A stretch of DNA of 64,000 nucleotides from Candidatus Rifleibacteriota bacterium (GCA_015232575.1 JADFZL010000006.1:124001-188000), one strand, 5' to 3'. Positions 1-11,897 are shown, counted from the stretch's first letter. Translations and numbers: made by a program. The notes: generated by a model from the sequence alone, not told the origin.

Positions 1-1158
1 TATCCGTATTCACCGGAGTATTCAGAAAAGGATCGATTTAATTCTTTTCCAAAAGGCTGGCGGGCAATACTTCACGGAGAACACTCAAGCAACATTTTTC
101 GGTCTGATGATGGGCTGGTATATCCAGATGAACTGCTAAAGGCAATGAAAAGTATCCAGAATACAAATATTCCGCGCTCCGGACAAGACTTAAATTCGCC
201 CGGAAAACCCTTTTATGAGGCATATATAGGAAACAATCTGAAATTGTTTATCCTTGGAGCATTCCGATCTTCTGAGTGGCTTGATGAACGGAAAGCTTTT
301 TTTAATAACGCAATAACACTGATTTCAGTACTGTCATTTCTGGTTGCAATAAGTCTGGCAAAGAAAGGCACTGAATATTTTCTGCAACCGCTGCTCAAAC
401 TCAGAAACGCCCTGAAAAGCGTTGAAGGCGGAAATTACAAAGAAAAGCTCGACACCAATAGAAGGGATGAATTTGGAGAAATTGCCTCTGTTTTCAACTC
501 AATGACAAAAAGTCTTGAGGAAGGAAAAATCCTTGGTACTTATGTCTCTGAATCTGTATTGAAAGCCGTTGAAGACAGCAGTTTCAACGAAAAGCCAAAA
601 AAGGCCGAGCACCGCGAAGTAACGATATTGTTTTCCGGAATATTTGATTTCGACGAACTTAGAAAAACTAAGCCGCCTGAAGTCATTCACGCGATACTGA
701 ATGCACATCTCTGCTCATTTAACCGAGTACTTGCCGATATCAAATGCGGCTACATAGACAAAGTCATGGGCGACAAAATTCTTGCAATATTTGACCATGA
801 AAAAAACGGTGGTGCTGATCAAGCCATGGAAAACGCTCTTGAAACAGTAAATAGAGTACAGGACGAAATGAAGCAGAATAATATTTTTCTTGCAATGGGC
901 ATAAATAGCGGAATAGTTGTAGCAGGAATACTCGGTGCGCAGTCAGTCCGCCTGACACATACCGTAATCGGGGACACTGTGAATCTCGCATCAAGACTTT
1001 CGACTCTGGCACACATTACCGGCGGCACAAGAGTTGTTCTCTCCGGCCAATCACTCACCTGCCTGAAGAGAGAAATACCCGTAGAAAAACTTCCATTTAA
1101 AAAAGTAAAAGGAAAAACCCAGCAAGTCGAAGCCTGGCTTCTTAAGGATTCAAGATAA
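1..1158 (+). CDS. HAMP-domain class III adenylate/guanylate cyclase, 5' end missing
   Basis: The reading frame is already open at base 1, so this is the C-terminal part of a longer membrane sensor. An extracytoplasmic remnant is followed by a membrane helix (about residues 101-120 of the visible part), a HAMP domain with the usual DEFGEIASVFNSM-type end, and a class III cyclase domain (about residues 200-380). The second metal-binding Asp (VMGDKILAIF) and the transition-state Asn and Arg (IGDTVNLASRL) are present. The first metal Asp, normally in an FSDI-type motif, reads FSGIF, so the protein may be weakly active or inactive. Known for the family: ATP or GTP is cyclised as an output of a membrane sensor. 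Its ligand is unknown because the sensor is cut off. Confidence 0.85.
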   Translation, partial: YPYSPEYSEKDRFNSFPKGWRAILHGEHSSNIFRSDDGLVYPDELLKAMKSIQNTNIPRSGQDLNSPGKPFYEAYIGNNLKLFILGAFRSSEWLDERKAFFNNAITLISVLSFLVAISLAKKGTEYFLQPLLKLRNALKSVEGGNYKEKLDTNRRDEFGEIASVFNSMTKSLEEGKILGTYVSESVLKAVEDSSFNEKPKKAEHREVTILFSGIFDFDELRKTKPPEVIHAILNAHLCSFNRVLADIKCGYIDKVMGDKILAIFDHEKNGGADQAMENALETVNRVQDEMKQNNIFLAMGINSGIVVAGILGAQSVRLTHTVIGDTVNLASRLSTLAHITGGTRVVLSGQSLTCLKREIPVEKLPFKKVKGKTQQVEAWLLKDSR

Positions 1159-1254
1159 AAGAAAGCTGTCCGCAGATTTCGCAGATTCAGCAGATTAAGA
1201 TTTAGAGATGAGATCCGGATGATTGAGTTATTGCCCTTCTGAGCGACTATTTAT

Positions 1255-1282
1255 TGTCATTTCGACCGAAGAGAGAAATCTT
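1255..1282 (+). repeat. Dispersed TGTCATTTCGACC repeat, single arm
   Basis: The 28 bases begin TGTCATTTCGACCGAAGAGA and run into GAAATCTT. The same core recurs at about 27729, 46757, 49338 and 60452 in this window, always between genes. Here only one arm is present. Confidence 0.75.
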
Positions 1283-1464
1283 CTTACTTCTGTAAACATG
1301 TTTGAGATGTTGTTATGTTCTGAAAAGTGCCATGTCTGTTTCTAGTCATTTTCTTGAAAACCTCATCACGACATATACGACTCAAAAGTCTGATATTATT
1401 ATTTTCGGTAACACGCATAACTAGAAGTGAAAATTTCTATACAATTTTAATACGCGAAATAGTA

Positions 1465-1493
1465 TTGACGACTTTCATTTCGTATGTTATAAA
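1465..1493 (+). promoter_or_regulatory. Sigma70-type promoter for the regulator/isocitrate dehydrogenase pair
   Basis: TTGACG at 1465-1470 and TATAAA at 1488-1493 are separated by exactly 17 bases. A TG one base before the -10 gives an extended -10. The predicted start site near 1500 leaves a leader of about 35 bases before the GTG start at 1535. Confidence 0.65.
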
Positions 1494-1534
1494 TTATGTG
1501 TAATTTTTCGAAAAGCGATTGAAGGAGATTTGGC

Positions 1535-4232
<2,698 letters not shown>

Positions 4233-4260
4233 TAATTATTTTTTTTTTACAGCTTTACAA

Positions 4261-4303
4261 GAGAAACGCCCAACATGATTCAGAGGGGGCGTTTCTCTTT
4301 TTT
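4261..4303 (+). terminator. Rho-independent terminator after icd
   Basis: GAGAAACGCCC at 4261-4271 pairs perfectly with GGGCGTTTCTC at 4287-4297, with a 15-base loop and then a run of six T. Confidence 0.9.
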
Positions 4304-4327
4304 CACCAAGGTAAATCCTTCTGGTAT

Positions 4328-4582
4328 TCATTTATTGCCGTTCCAATCTACACTTATGGAAGCAATACATTGTATCATCTCCTCGATGCTTGCGAAGGGT
4401 CTTTCAAAAAAACGAGGAAACGAAAGTAATGCCAGGGCGCGAGTCATACTACCCAGCTCTTCATTTGGCTGCAATGAAACACTCTGATCGGCGATGTCCA
4501 GTAATGTTAACAAAACTCTGCCAACAGGTTTGAAAGAAAGTTTTTTATTGGACGAATGCAACCATATTGCATCAATTTCCAT
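4328..4582 (-). CDS. Doubtful 84-residue ORF
   Basis: An 84-residue ORF in an otherwise gene-poor stretch after the icd terminator. It has no clear ribosome site. The middle (GRVLLTLLDIADQ, then PNEELGSM) faintly resembles the start of a Crp-type DNA-binding domain, but no helix-turn-helix follows. It could be a decayed gene fragment or chance. The surrounding 4304-4825 holds no other convincing gene. Confidence 0.25.
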   Translation of the reverse strand: MEIDAIWLHSSNKKLSFKPVGRVLLTLLDIADQSVSLQPNEELGSMTRALALLSFPRFFERPFASIEEMIQCIASISVDWNGNK

Positions 4583-4676
4583 CTAAATTGTCTGAAAAAT
4601 TGTTTTCCCCGCCCAATATTTTATTTCAGCCGTTTGATTCATTCGAAGTTCTGGTAACAAACAAAACTATTTAAGC

Positions 4677-4829
4677 ATGGCGAGCAAATTATCTCAAGAA
4701 AACCAGTACGTTTGATTTGGGAAAACCATGCAAAATTCCACAGATGCAGCATCGACTTTGCTTAAACAAGGGATAGCCGCAAAACCAATAAAACAATACA
4801 TTTCCCTGAATCCTGAACAGCAGAATTGA
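4677..4829 (+). pseudogene. Possible short gene remnant with an in-frame stop
   Basis: Starting from ATG 4677 the frame encodes 12 residues, meets TGA, then continues from ATG 4728 for 33 residues (ending IKQYISLNPEQQN) before TGA at 4827. Composition looks protein-like, but the piece is very short and has no recognised family. Either the 33-residue ORF at 4728-4829 is a small gene or the stretch is decayed coding sequence. Confidence 0.2.
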
Positions 4830-4854
4830 CAGTAAATCGTTTATCATGTATGTT
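4826..4854 (+). promoter_or_regulatory. Sigma70-like promoter for the Sel1-repeat gene
   Basis: A perfect TTGACA at 4826-4831 is followed after 17 bases by TATGTT at 4849-4854 (4 of 6 consensus). The predicted leader is about 40 bases and includes a purine-rich ribosome site before ATG 4904. Confidence 0.45.
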
Positions 4855-4903
4855 GGAAGTTGTTTGTAAGAGTTTACCTGGAAAAGGAAAAAGAGATAAA
4901 TCA

Positions 4904-5797
4904 ATGATAAAAAGGCTTGTTTGTATTTTATTCATGCTGCTCCCAATTTCCGTGGATGCAGGCGACTATGAAGTCGGTCTTGAGGCTATTAATAACGGTA
5001 AATACGATAAAGCACTTGAAGTCTTTACTTCTCCGTCAATGAAAGATAATGCCAAAGCCATCTTTCTTCTGGGAATTATGTATGAGCTGGGCATGGGAGT
5101 CGAAAAGGACATTCCCAAATATTTAAAACATCTCAAACAATCAGCAGAATTGGGTTATACACATGCTCAGTATAATCTGGGACAACTTTACAGAACCGGA
5201 AAGTACATGAAGCAGGATCTTCAGAAAGCCCTTCAGTGGTATGAAAAAGCCGCTGAACAGGGTGATGAAGGCGCTGTTTTTAATGTTGCACTCATGTATT
5301 ACAAAGGCGATGGAACGGAAATAAATAAGGGAAAAGCACTCGACTGGTTTATGAAAACAGCCATGAAAGGTCATAAAGAGGCGCAGTTTAATGTTGCAAT
5401 GATTTTGAAAAGCGGAGAAGTTAAGCGTTCAAGTCGTGAGGAAGTTATGTACTGGTTAAAAAGCGCTGCCGAGCAGTTTCACCCTGAAGCCATGTACAAT
5501 CTTGCAATGATACACATTCAGGAACTTGGTACCACAAAAGACATTGAAACAGCAATACTCTGGCTGGAAAGAGCATCCGAAGGCGGATACGAAGATGCGA
5601 CTCTTGCTCTCGGAAGGATATTCTTCAGTAAAGCCATGAAAGATCCTGCTGACAAGGTTAAGGGGTTGTATTACCTTTCCAGAACAAAAAAAACACCTGG
5701 CGATGAAACTGAAAAACTAATTGAAAATCTGAAGCAGAAAATGACTGAATCTGAGATAAAAAGTGCAGAGGCACTTCTTGAATCGAAAAACAAGTAG
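4904..5797 (+). CDS. Exported Sel1/TPR-like repeat protein
   Basis: A 297-residue protein. ATG 4904 was chosen over an in-frame start at 4826 because it follows an AAAAGGAAAAAG ribosome site and begins a clean signal peptide (MIKRLVCILFMLLPISVDAG, cleavage after VDA). The rest is a run of Sel1-like repeats of about 36 residues, with the usual LG.MYE.G.GV.KD, AAEQGDEGAVFNVALMYYKG and WLKSAAEQFHPEAMYNLA patterns. Sel1 repeats are helical hairpins that mediate protein-protein contacts. A periplasmic scaffold role is likely; its partner is unknown. It appears monocistronic. Confidence 0.85.
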   Translation: MIKRLVCILFMLLPISVDAGDYEVGLEAINNGKYDKALEVFTSPSMKDNAKAIFLLGIMYELGMGVEKDIPKYLKHLKQSAELGYTHAQYNLGQLYRTGKYMKQDLQKALQWYEKAAEQGDEGAVFNVALMYYKGDGTEINKGKALDWFMKTAMKGHKEAQFNVAMILKSGEVKRSSREEVMYWLKSAAEQFHPEAMYNLAMIHIQELGTTKDIETAILWLERASEGGYEDATLALGRIFFSKAMKDPADKVKGLYYLSRTKKTPGDETEKLIENLKQKMTESEIKSAEALLESKNK

Positions 5798-6001
5798 AAT
5801 GAATCTGAGACCCTCACGCCAGCCCTCAATGCCAAGAACTTTTATAGCGAGATGAATCGTTCGATCGGTGACCAATTTTGTGGAATGACAGAGCCAACAG
5901 GTTTCCTTTAGTTCACAGCGGAGACGTGGAGAGGGACCAAGAAAATAGTATGACCACTTTATTACTATTGCAATACAAAAAACCATGCAATCGAGATTAA
6001 C

Positions 6002-6475
6002 ATGAAGGTTACTGATTTAAAAAAGTTTTTTATCTGTGTAATTGTTTTATTTTTGTATTGTACTGTTGTTTTTTCAGAAGATTACAAATATATTTTCTCG
6101 ACAGATACTTCCAGAAATCTTTCTTTCAGAAGATCTTACCATGACTCACATTCTGCAGTAAAATATTTCAGAGAATTCAGCTTCAACAAAAGAAAATCCT
6201 TTCTTCCGGGAAAAAAGAAGAAAGATCAGGATTTTTTGTTTGCACCGAATGATACTTCTTCTGAAGACAAAAACACTTCTGAAAATTTTCCTTCCCAGTT
6301 TGAACTGAACCAGCTGCACGATAAATTCTTGTCAGAAGCAATCAACGCAACAGCAAGTTCAATTATCGCTCCACAAATAAGCAGTTCAACAGAAAATCTT
6401 CAAGACGATAACAATATCACCTCAAATCCTCAGTTAACATCTATTTCTGTTGCTTCTGCTTCTGCTGAAAAATGA
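6002..6475 (+). CDS. Small secreted protein, unknown function
   Basis: A 157-residue protein with a signal peptide (hydrophobic residues about 9-23, cleavage near VVFS-E). The mature part is basic at first (a KRKSFLPGKKKKDQD stretch) and then rich in Ser, Asn and Thr, as in an unstructured tail. No domain is recognised and the ribosome site is weak. It ends 83 bases before the AMP-ligase start. A real but lineage-specific gene is likely. Confidence 0.55.
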   Translation: MKVTDLKKFFICVIVLFLYCTVVFSEDYKYIFSTDTSRNLSFRRSYHDSHSAVKYFREFSFNKRKSFLPGKKKKDQDFLFAPNDTSSEDKNTSENFPSQFELNQLHDKFLSEAINATASSIIAPQISSSTENLQDDNNITSNPQLTSISVASASAEK

Positions 6476-6558
6476 ATTTACTTTAGTTTTAAATTTTGAT
6501 GTGATAGAATTTCTGTAAGTCAGTGGTGTATTTTTTTTCAATAAACATGGAGGAAAGA

Positions 6559-8277
6559 ATGACAACTGAATTTAACAAGCTCCGCAATAATGCTATTGGT
6601 TTTTTTGATAAACAAAACAAAAGCAATAACATCGTCGGATTGATTGAACGCCATCTGAAAAATAAGCCCGATGAAATAGCTTTTATCTGGGCCGACCCAA
6701 CCAAGACAATTCAGTGGGCAGATGAAATTGTTACAAATGTTCAAAGACAGAGTGTTACATTCAGGGTGTTTCATAACCTGATCCAACGCACAGCAGCTGG
6801 CTTAAAGAAAGCCGGAATCAAAAAAAACGACAGAGTTATTCTTTTTCTTCCAATGTCACTTCAGCTTTATCAGACAATGGCAGCAATTCAGATGCTGGGC
6901 GCCAGTGCAGTATTTCTTGATTCATGGGCAAGACGTGATCAACTTGGAATAAGTGCAAAAATAGTCGGAGCTGCCGCAATGGTGAGCTTTGAACAGGCAT
7001 TTGCCCTTTGCACAACCGAGCCCGAACTTACCAAAATCCCAATAAAGGTCGTTGTTGGACCACACCAGGGTAAGTACAATGCTTCTCTTGAAGAAATTCT
7101 TAAAAATGAACCACTGACTGAAATGGAACCGGTCGAAGCAGAAGGAACCGCACTTATTACATTCACAACCGGAAGCAGCGGTGTTCCAAAAGGTGCGAAC
7201 AGAACAAATCAGTTCCTCGCAGCTCAGCATTACGCCCTCAATGAATGCATTCCATACAATGCCAATGACATCGATCTTCCGGCATTTCCGATATTCTCAC
7301 TTAATAACCTTGCTGCAGGCGTCACTACAGCTATTCCGATTACTGATATCGGAAGACCTTCAGAAAAAGACTCTGTCATGCTGGCAAGCCAGATACTCGC
7401 ATTTGGAGTTACCTGCGCAACTCTTTCACCATCAATGCTGGCAGGCCTTGCGCGTTACTGCGACTCAAAGAAGCTTCAACTTCCCAAAATCAGAAGAGTC
7501 ATAACCGGCGGAGCGCCAATCAGCAATGATGTGCTCGCACTTATGAAAAAAGCTGTTCCAAATGCCAAAATCTGGGTTCTCTATGGATCAACCGAAGTAG
7601 AACCAATTGCACACATTGAAGCTGAAGATATTCTGAATCCGAAACATGGCACAATGCTCGCTGGCGAAGGTGTTAACGTCGGACATTTTGCTGAAGGACT
7701 TGAACATAAATTCCTGAAAATCAGAAAAGACATTATTGAACTGAAAAACGATTCCTGGGCTGGACTCGAAGTAAAAGAAGGCGAAGTTGGCGAACTTGCT
7801 GTTGCCGGATTACACGTCTGCAAATCTTATTATAACGATCCCGAATCTGTCAGGAAAACAAAAATCGTCGAAAGCAACGGAAAAGTCTGGCACCGCACCG
7901 GTGATCTTGCATATCTCGACAAAAATGGCAATGTATGGCTCGTTGGACGGGTTCACAATGCAATCTTCCGCGATGGAAAGGCACTGTTTCCAGTCAAGGT
8001 CGAAATTTTAATGAAGCGACACCCATTTGTCAGGCAGTCTGCATTCCTCGGGATGCCCGACGAAAAACTTGGTGAAAAGGCCTATGCACTCGTTCAACTG
8101 AACGATGAAGGAAAATCAAAAGAAGCCGAAATCATTGCCGACCTGAAAAAAGCTCTGAAAAAGGAAGGCATTCCTTTCGATCATGCTGGCGCTGTCGAAC
8201 ATATTCCAATGGACCCAAGACATCACAGCAAAGTTGAGTACAACGTTCTGAGAGATGCTCTTCTTAAAAAAGGTTAA
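6559..8277 (+). CDS. OleC-like AMP-forming acyl ligase/synthetase
   Basis: A 572-residue member of the acyl-adenylate-forming superfamily. ATG 6559 follows a GGAGG site by 5 bases; upstream in-frame starts lack one. Motifs in order: the P-loop TFTTGSSGVPKG (about residue 205), YGSTEVEP, HRTGDLAYLDKNG, the hinge GRVHNAIFRDGK, and a C-terminal catalytic Lys in RHHSKVEY. The block DLPAFPIFSLNNLAAG followed by a DIGRPS-type segment resembles OleC, the enzyme that closes beta-hydroxy acids to beta-lactones in long-chain olefin synthesis, but OleA, OleB and OleD are not nearby. A fatty acyl-CoA or acyl-AMP ligase is the safe reading. A UbiA-like gene follows after a terminator. Confidence 0.85.
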   Translation: MTTEFNKLRNNAIGFFDKQNKSNNIVGLIERHLKNKPDEIAFIWADPTKTIQWADEIVTNVQRQSVTFRVFHNLIQRTAAGLKKAGIKKNDRVILFLPMSLQLYQTMAAIQMLGASAVFLDSWARRDQLGISAKIVGAAAMVSFEQAFALCTTEPELTKIPIKVVVGPHQGKYNASLEEILKNEPLTEMEPVEAEGTALITFTTGSSGVPKGANRTNQFLAAQHYALNECIPYNANDIDLPAFPIFSLNNLAAGVTTAIPITDIGRPSEKDSVMLASQILAFGVTCATLSPSMLAGLARYCDSKKLQLPKIRRVITGGAPISNDVLALMKKAVPNAKIWVLYGSTEVEPIAHIEAEDILNPKHGTMLAGEGVNVGHFAEGLEHKFLKIRKDIIELKNDSWAGLEVKEGEVGELAVAGLHVCKSYYNDPESVRKTKIVESNGKVWHRTGDLAYLDKNGNVWLVGRVHNAIFRDGKALFPVKVEILMKRHPFVRQSAFLGMPDEKLGEKAYALVQLNDEGKSKEAEIIADLKKALKKEGIPFDHAGAVEHIPMDPRHHSKVEYNVLRDALLKKG

Positions 8278-8320
8278 TATTAATTAATTGATAATGTCAT
8301 CTCAAAAAAATGTTTGTCTG

Positions 8321-8347
8321 AGCCAGACCGCAAGGTCTGGCTGTTTG
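8321..8347 (+). terminator. Terminator-like hairpin after the AMP-ligase
   Basis: AGCCAGACC at 8321-8329 pairs perfectly with GGTCTGGCT at 8334-8342 across a GCAA tetraloop, followed by a short T-rich tract. The same stem core recurs in the hairpin after the pilin gene (61412-61452). Confidence 0.7.
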
Positions 8348-8375
8348 GTATCATATAATTGTTTTTATAACTGCT

Positions 8376-8438
8376 CAATAATTAGAGGCAAGTGCTTCTT
8401 ATTTTGCTGTCATTTCGACTCAATGCCCCTAATTATTG
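8376..8438. repeat. Small inverted-repeat element with a partial dispersed repeat inside
   Basis: The arms CAATAATTAGAGGCA (8376-8390) and TGCCCCTAATTATTG (8424-8438) match at 14 of 15 positions. Between them lies a partial copy of the dispersed repeat (TGTCATTTCGACT at 8408-8420). A similar build is seen at 46701-46819. Confidence 0.55.
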
Positions 8439-8476
8439 CGAAGATACATATTTTTTAATAATCTGACAGGGATGGT

Positions 8477-9388
8477 GTGAAAATGGGCGCATTTATTTCA
8501 AGATGGTTTACTTTTTTTCAGGAAAGATTTGAGCTTATCGGAACAACTCTTACAATAGCAGCTTTTTTTGGAGCAAATGCAATTGTTGCAATTGGAAAAC
8601 CTCAACTGCTCGCCACCCCTTATCCTAAATTATTTTCCGCATTTGCTTTGATTTGGCTTGTTTTCCTACACATGCGTCTTTTCGACGAAGTAAAAGATTA
8701 CGCATTCGATTCCGAACACAACCCAGGACGTCCTCTCGCACGGGGGCTTATTTCGCTGGGTGAATTCGGCCTGGTAACTCTGCTGGTAATTATTACCGAA
8801 ATACTTCTTGCAGCATTCAATGGCAGAGAGACCTTCGCAGCATACACTATTCTTCTTGCATTCACTTTACTCATGAGAATGGAATTTTTCATAGGCGACT
8901 GGCTGCGCCCGAAACTTGAAGCTTACGCAATAAGTCATACTTTTTCTGCATCTCTGCTTGGTTTAACTACGGGAGCAGCAATCTGCGGAGTATATCCCTT
9001 CGATCTCGACCGCTCCTTCCTGATTTTCGCCCTCGGAAACTGGTTTATTTTCAATGTTTTTGAATTCGGCCGCAAAACTTTTGGAAAAGAGGAAGAAAGA
9101 GTCGGAGTTGACTCATATTCTGAACGACTTCGCCCTGTTGGCGCTTTTGCTCTTCTTTTCGCAAATCTTGTCATCGGAGTAGCGCTCTGCCTGCTTTCTG
9201 TAAGTATTAAATTCTCTCTGCCTTCAGTACTCACCATTTCAGTACTTGTACTGGCAGGTCTGGTAACCGCTTCAGGAATACTATATTTTCAGGCTCCGAC
9301 AACCATAAAAGCAAAAATCTACCGCGGTACAGTAACTTTTTTCCTGCTTGCTTATCATATCGCTGTAATAGCGGGCCTCTTAGTATAG
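8477..9388 (+). CDS. UbiA-family prenyltransferase-like membrane protein
   Basis: A roughly 300-residue polytopic membrane protein with about eight or nine hydrophobic helices. The first loop carries RLFDEVKDYAFDSEHNPGRP, the Asp-rich prenyl-diphosphate/Mg2+ site of the UbiA superfamily. The second Asp-rich motif is less clear (DSYSER). UbiA enzymes join an isoprenoid chain to an aromatic or lipid acceptor; the acceptor here cannot be read. The start is GTG 8477 or ATG 8483; the GTG has the better spaced AGGGA site. The next gene begins 20 bases downstream, so cotranscription with the HEAT-repeat gene is likely. Confidence 0.75.
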   Translation: MKMGAFISRWFTFFQERFELIGTTLTIAAFFGANAIVAIGKPQLLATPYPKLFSAFALIWLVFLHMRLFDEVKDYAFDSEHNPGRPLARGLISLGEFGLVTLLVIITEILLAAFNGRETFAAYTILLAFTLLMRMEFFIGDWLRPKLEAYAISHTFSASLLGLTTGAAICGVYPFDLDRSFLIFALGNWFIFNVFEFGRKTFGKEEERVGVDSYSERLRPVGAFALLFANLVIGVALCLLSVSIKFSLPSVLTISVLVLAGLVTASGILYFQAPTTIKAKIYRGTVTFFLLAYHIAVIAGLLV

Positions 9389-9408
9389 GTGAACAGGGTT
9401 GAGCTGCA

Positions 9409-11805
9409 ATGGATTTGATGCAGGATGTTATTCAGACGCTTGATGCTCCGATCAAGTCCTTCAGAATTTTTGCAATCGAGAAGGCAATTCAGGAAGGCTC
9501 ATCAGAAGAGCTTCTCATGGCACTTCAAAAAAGGCAGCAGGAAGAATACGACGAAGAATGCCTCATTCTTCTTGCCCACGCCATAGAATCAGTCAAAAGC
9601 CGTCTATCAGCACCAAAATCGCCTGATTTCATAGATCTTTCAGAAAATTTCTGTAAAACGTTTTCTTCAGCCGAACCGAATGCAAAATTAAATATTCTTA
9701 ACTCACTGTCTTCAATTCAGATAAAGGAATCAGCAAAGCACGCTCCGGAGCTTGTTGCCATTGAAACTAATCCAGTTGTTCTTGCAAAAATAATTCGGAA
9801 ATTCGGTTCATTCTGGCCGGAAGACAAGCTGCAATCATTAAAGCAGATTCTTCTTTCAAATTTTTTATCAGCAAGACTATCCGCCCTGGAAGTCCTTTCA
9901 TCAATGCACCCTGAATCACTTGTACAAGATCTTCCACGGTTGCTCTCTTCTGATGATCCACGTATCAGAGCTCTTGCAGTACAAGGACTTTCCCGAATTG
10001 ATATGGAATGCGCACTTGAGCATCTCGAAAATATGCTTATGGGCTCCAATCCTGATGAAAAACTTTGCGGACTGCAAAATTGCCTTTATCTTACATTTGA
10101 AACGGTAAAGCCCATTCTGATTAAGTTTCTGGCCTCCGAAACATCTCCTGTACTTTTACAGAAATCAGGCCTGCTTTTTCAAATCAATGCCGACCGGGAA
10201 ATTCCATTTCGTTTGCTGGAGCTAATCAGCCGGGCAAGGGAACCCCGACTGGGAATTCTGAAGAAAATATTTTCAGGCGCCTGCATGGCAATTGAACATT
10301 CAGGAATTCTGGGGAATCTTTTTCAGTCATACATGGATCATCTGAAAATTTTTGAGAAAAAAGCAGGCGATTTAAGACATGTACATGAACTGCTTTCAAA
10401 GCTTTCTACTTTAGCATCAGAGCAGGAATTTAACGAAGAATTTTCACGACTGCGCGATTTTAATGACCCTGATCTTCTGATTGCCCTAAAAACTTCCCTC
10501 AGCTGGAACATATCAGCACATTTGAAGGATAGAGTCCGGGAATTTCTGGAAAACCTTGAAAAACCTTCTGAACCAGAAAAATTTCCCGAAAAAGTATTCA
10601 ACCCGGAAGGACTCTCAGAGGAAGAATTAATCAGAACTTTTGCTTCATGGCGAATCGAAAATTGTGAACTTATCAGGCCAGTTATCAAAGAAGTCATTAT
10701 AAAGCATGATTCTTCTGTTAATTTGCGGGCATCTGCAATCAGAGCAGCCCGAAGACTCAAACTGGCAGGTTTTACCGAATCTGTGGAATCATTTCTTAAA
10801 AGTACTGAAGAGAAACTTACTGCAGCATCTCTAGAATATACAGCCCATTTTGATCCAGACAAAATATTTCCACTGATGGGTTATTACCTTCAGAATCAAT
10901 CAGTCAAAGTCAAATCAGCAGCCATAGCTGTCCTGAAAAGATTTGATTCAAACCGGGCACTTTCATCACTGAAAGCGCTGCTTTCTGGAAAATCTCAACA
11001 ACAGAAGAAAATGGCCATTTCATGCCTTGTACAATTTGATTTTCCGCTCATCAGAAGTTTGCTTTTCGATTTCCTTTTGAAAAATCACGATCCCGAGTTT
11101 GTTGAACCCGCATTATGTCTGTTTTCCACAAATCCTGACCCGGAGAATCTTTATGATCTATTCCGTCTCGGGAAGCTGCTTCCAACGGAATTTTCTGAAA
11201 AAATCAGTGCAACGCGCAAAAATACTGAAATAAATCTCATTGAACTTGGCTTGCTGAAAAGCACAGATTGCAGCTCTATGGACAGGAATTTTCAGGAACG
11301 TCTTACCAGAGAAGAAAGCAAATTGAAAGCCCCTCCCAAAGCTTATTCCATAAATGAAATCCAGAAACGGAAGAAAAAAAATGGAATAAATGATTTGATA
11401 GCCCAAATTGAGTTCACGGCAACAGAATTGATTGGACAAAACTGGAAGGAGCTGGCAACATCGATCATTTTGATTATTTTCTGCCTTCTTTTACTCATTT
11501 CCATTTTTAATAAACTTTCAGAAAGTAATCCGAGGACAAACAATCGTCCGAAAGCATTGATCGCTAATCAACAGACTGTAATTGCACAAGTACTTGGAAT
11601 AGAAAAAGAATATGGTGCAATATTGATTAAAGCCGAGAATGAAACAAAGTATCTTCTTGTTCCTGAAAAAAAAATCAGATACGATATTCTTCCTGGTGAC
11701 ACAATAAAAACATCACTTGTTCCCTTTCGTTTAAATGACAAGGGTGTTATTATAGTCCTTGAATTTAAATTTTCACGAATCGCTCGAAGAACAAAAAGTA
11801 ATTGA
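9409..11805 (+). CDS. HEAT-repeat membrane protein, module 1
   Basis: A 798-residue protein of alpha-helical HEAT-like repeats (for example LPRLLSSDDPRIRALAVQGL and KVKSAAIAVLKRF), with a single membrane helix near residues 682-703. A C-terminal domain of about 93 residues carries the motif LPGDTIKTSLVPFRLNDKG and looks like a small beta-barrel. It is a clear paralog of the protein encoded at 30025-32451: same N-terminus (IKSFR.(F/L)AIEKA), same helix position and same LPGD...VPFR block. A STAS gene and a SpoIIE phosphatase gene follow. The function is unknown; a scaffold that senses or recruits the STAS/phosphatase pair is inference. Confidence 0.8.
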   Translation: MDLMQDVIQTLDAPIKSFRIFAIEKAIQEGSSEELLMALQKRQQEEYDEECLILLAHAIESVKSRLSAPKSPDFIDLSENFCKTFSSAEPNAKLNILNSLSSIQIKESAKHAPELVAIETNPVVLAKIIRKFGSFWPEDKLQSLKQILLSNFLSARLSALEVLSSMHPESLVQDLPRLLSSDDPRIRALAVQGLSRIDMECALEHLENMLMGSNPDEKLCGLQNCLYLTFETVKPILIKFLASETSPVLLQKSGLLFQINADREIPFRLLELISRAREPRLGILKKIFSGACMAIEHSGILGNLFQSYMDHLKIFEKKAGDLRHVHELLSKLSTLASEQEFNEEFSRLRDFNDPDLLIALKTSLSWNISAHLKDRVREFLENLEKPSEPEKFPEKVFNPEGLSEEELIRTFASWRIENCELIRPVIKEVIIKHDSSVNLRASAIRAARRLKLAGFTESVESFLKSTEEKLTAASLEYTAHFDPDKIFPLMGYYLQNQSVKVKSAAIAVLKRFDSNRALSSLKALLSGKSQQQKKMAISCLVQFDFPLIRSLLFDFLLKNHDPEFVEPALCLFSTNPDPENLYDLFRLGKLLPTEFSEKISATRKNTEINLIELGLLKSTDCSSMDRNFQERLTREESKLKAPPKAYSINEIQKRKKKNGINDLIAQIEFTATELIGQNWKELATSIILIIFCLLLLISIFNKLSESNPRTNNRPKALIANQQTVIAQVLGIEKEYGAILIKAENETKYLLVPEKKIRYDILPGDTIKTSLVPFRLNDKGVIIVLEFKFSRIARRTKSN

Positions 11806-11847
11806 AAACTGAATCAAGCCTGTGCTATTTATGTATTGAGGCCTAAA

Positions 11848-11897
11848 TTTTTCATATAATCTCAATTTTGAACAGCAAATTGAAATTATATGAAAAA
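11848..11897. repeat. Long AT-rich hairpin between HEAT and STAS genes
   Basis: TTTTTCATATAATCTCAATTT (11848-11868) pairs with 11877-11897 with one mismatch and an 8-base loop. A-rich and T-rich flanks on both sides mean it could terminate in either direction or attenuate transcription into the STAS gene. Confidence 0.55.

Larger units (their letters stand above)
1159..1534. other. Intergenic region with dispersed repeat and promoter
   Basis: No gene is seen here. The stretch holds one copy of the dispersed TGTCATTTCGACC repeat near its start and a strong sigma70-like promoter near its end. The rest is AT-rich without clear structure. Confidence 0.6.

Noticed and set aside
4677..4829. Recoded TGA reading through a short frame
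   Set aside because: Clear genes in the window use TGA as a stop (for example at the ATGA junctions), so recoding is unlikely; treated as a possible decayed gene.
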